A DNA stretch of 5,308 nt, taken from the NCBI GenBank assembly GCA_017540945.1, contig JAFYAB010000076.1, positions 1-5,308 on the forward strand, in the 5' to 3' direction. Both the position numbers and the translations under genes were made by a program. Each line of letters starts with the position of its first letter. The first letter of the stretch is position 1. Positions 5,134 through 5,308 of this stretch are shown here, piece after piece. The notes under the pieces were generated by a model. That model did not search any database. It was given only the letters and a program-made list of their open reading frames with translations, and had not been told where the DNA came from. The DNA is from Oscillospiraceae bacterium (GTDB lineage: Bacteria; Bacillota_A; Clostridia; Oscillospirales; Oscillospiraceae).

Positions 5134-5308
5134 TTACGACGGAAATGCGGCCTTGACCGCGTCCACGTAGTGGAGCAGGGCGTTGAACAGATTCAGCTCC
5201 GCAGCCGTGGCATCCGGATTCAGCCGGGCCTCCCGGGCGTAGCCCTCCACGGACCAGGTCAGCGGCGTGCCGGTCTCTTCGCCGTCCGCCACCGGTACAA
5301 AGTCGTAC
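5134..5308 (-). CDS. C-terminal end of a probable cell-surface protein (partial at window end)
   Basis: Reading the minus strand from the window edge gives 57 residues ending AVKAAFPS and a TAA at 5136-5134. The stretch LTWSVEGYAREARLNP followed by LNLFNALLHYVDAVKAAF resembles the short C-terminal module found in many large secreted proteins of gut Clostridia (a Y/W-S-V-x-x-Y-A segment, then a helix ending in a tyrosine- and alanine-rich L-x-Y-x-x-A motif). It was too short for long-ORF detection but keeps the codon use of its neighbours. Everything upstream is outside the window, so the function is unknown. Confidence 0.55.
   Translation of the reverse strand, partial: YDFVPVADGEETGTPLTWSVEGYAREARLNPDATAAELNLFNALLHYVDAVKAAFPS

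Noticed and set aside
1..5308. tRNA, rRNA or CRISPR array
   Set aside because: No cloverleaf with a TTCRA-type arm, no rRNA-like conserved blocks and no regularly spaced repeats were seen.

Overview
The window is about 60% G+C apart from its first ~160 bases. It carries AGGAGG-type ribosome binding sites, long GC-rich terminators, a Gram-positive lipoprotein and an ECF-type vitamin transporter component. This points to a Clostridia/Oscillospiraceae-type Firmicute, probably from a gut community. That placement is inferred from sequence style and gene content, not from a marker gene.

Layout. Positions 1-131 (+) encode the last 42 residues of an IS630-like transposase in AT-rich DNA. Next, on the minus strand, come a 225-residue membrane-anchored protein of unknown function (179-856) and, upstream of it, a GH36 alpha-galactosidase (925 to about 3039). 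The galactosidase has every catalytic motif but lacks roughly its first 26 codons. It abuts, head to head, a plus-strand YczE-like membrane protein (about 3034-3606) that also lacks its N-terminus. The two cut genes meet within about 10 bp at 3031-3040. No start codon, ribosome binding site or promoter survives between them, so this is either a real deletion/rearrangement or an assembly chimera.

After a strong terminator (3621-3661) a new plus-strand unit begins. It has a perfect-consensus SigA promoter (3663-3691), a cobalamin riboswitch (about 3700-3890), a DUF4430 (transcobalamin-like) lipoprotein (3997-4491) and, one base later, an ECF transporter S component (4493-5026). Hairpin terminators close the unit (5030-5100). 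I read it as a B12-repressed corrinoid uptake module: a surface lipoprotein with a transcobalamin-like domain captures the corrinoid and passes it to a membrane S component that borrows a shared ECF energising module encoded elsewhere. This is the most interesting system in the window.

The last 175 bases hold the C-terminal end of a minus-strand gene that runs out of the window. It looks like the tail of a large clostridial surface protein.
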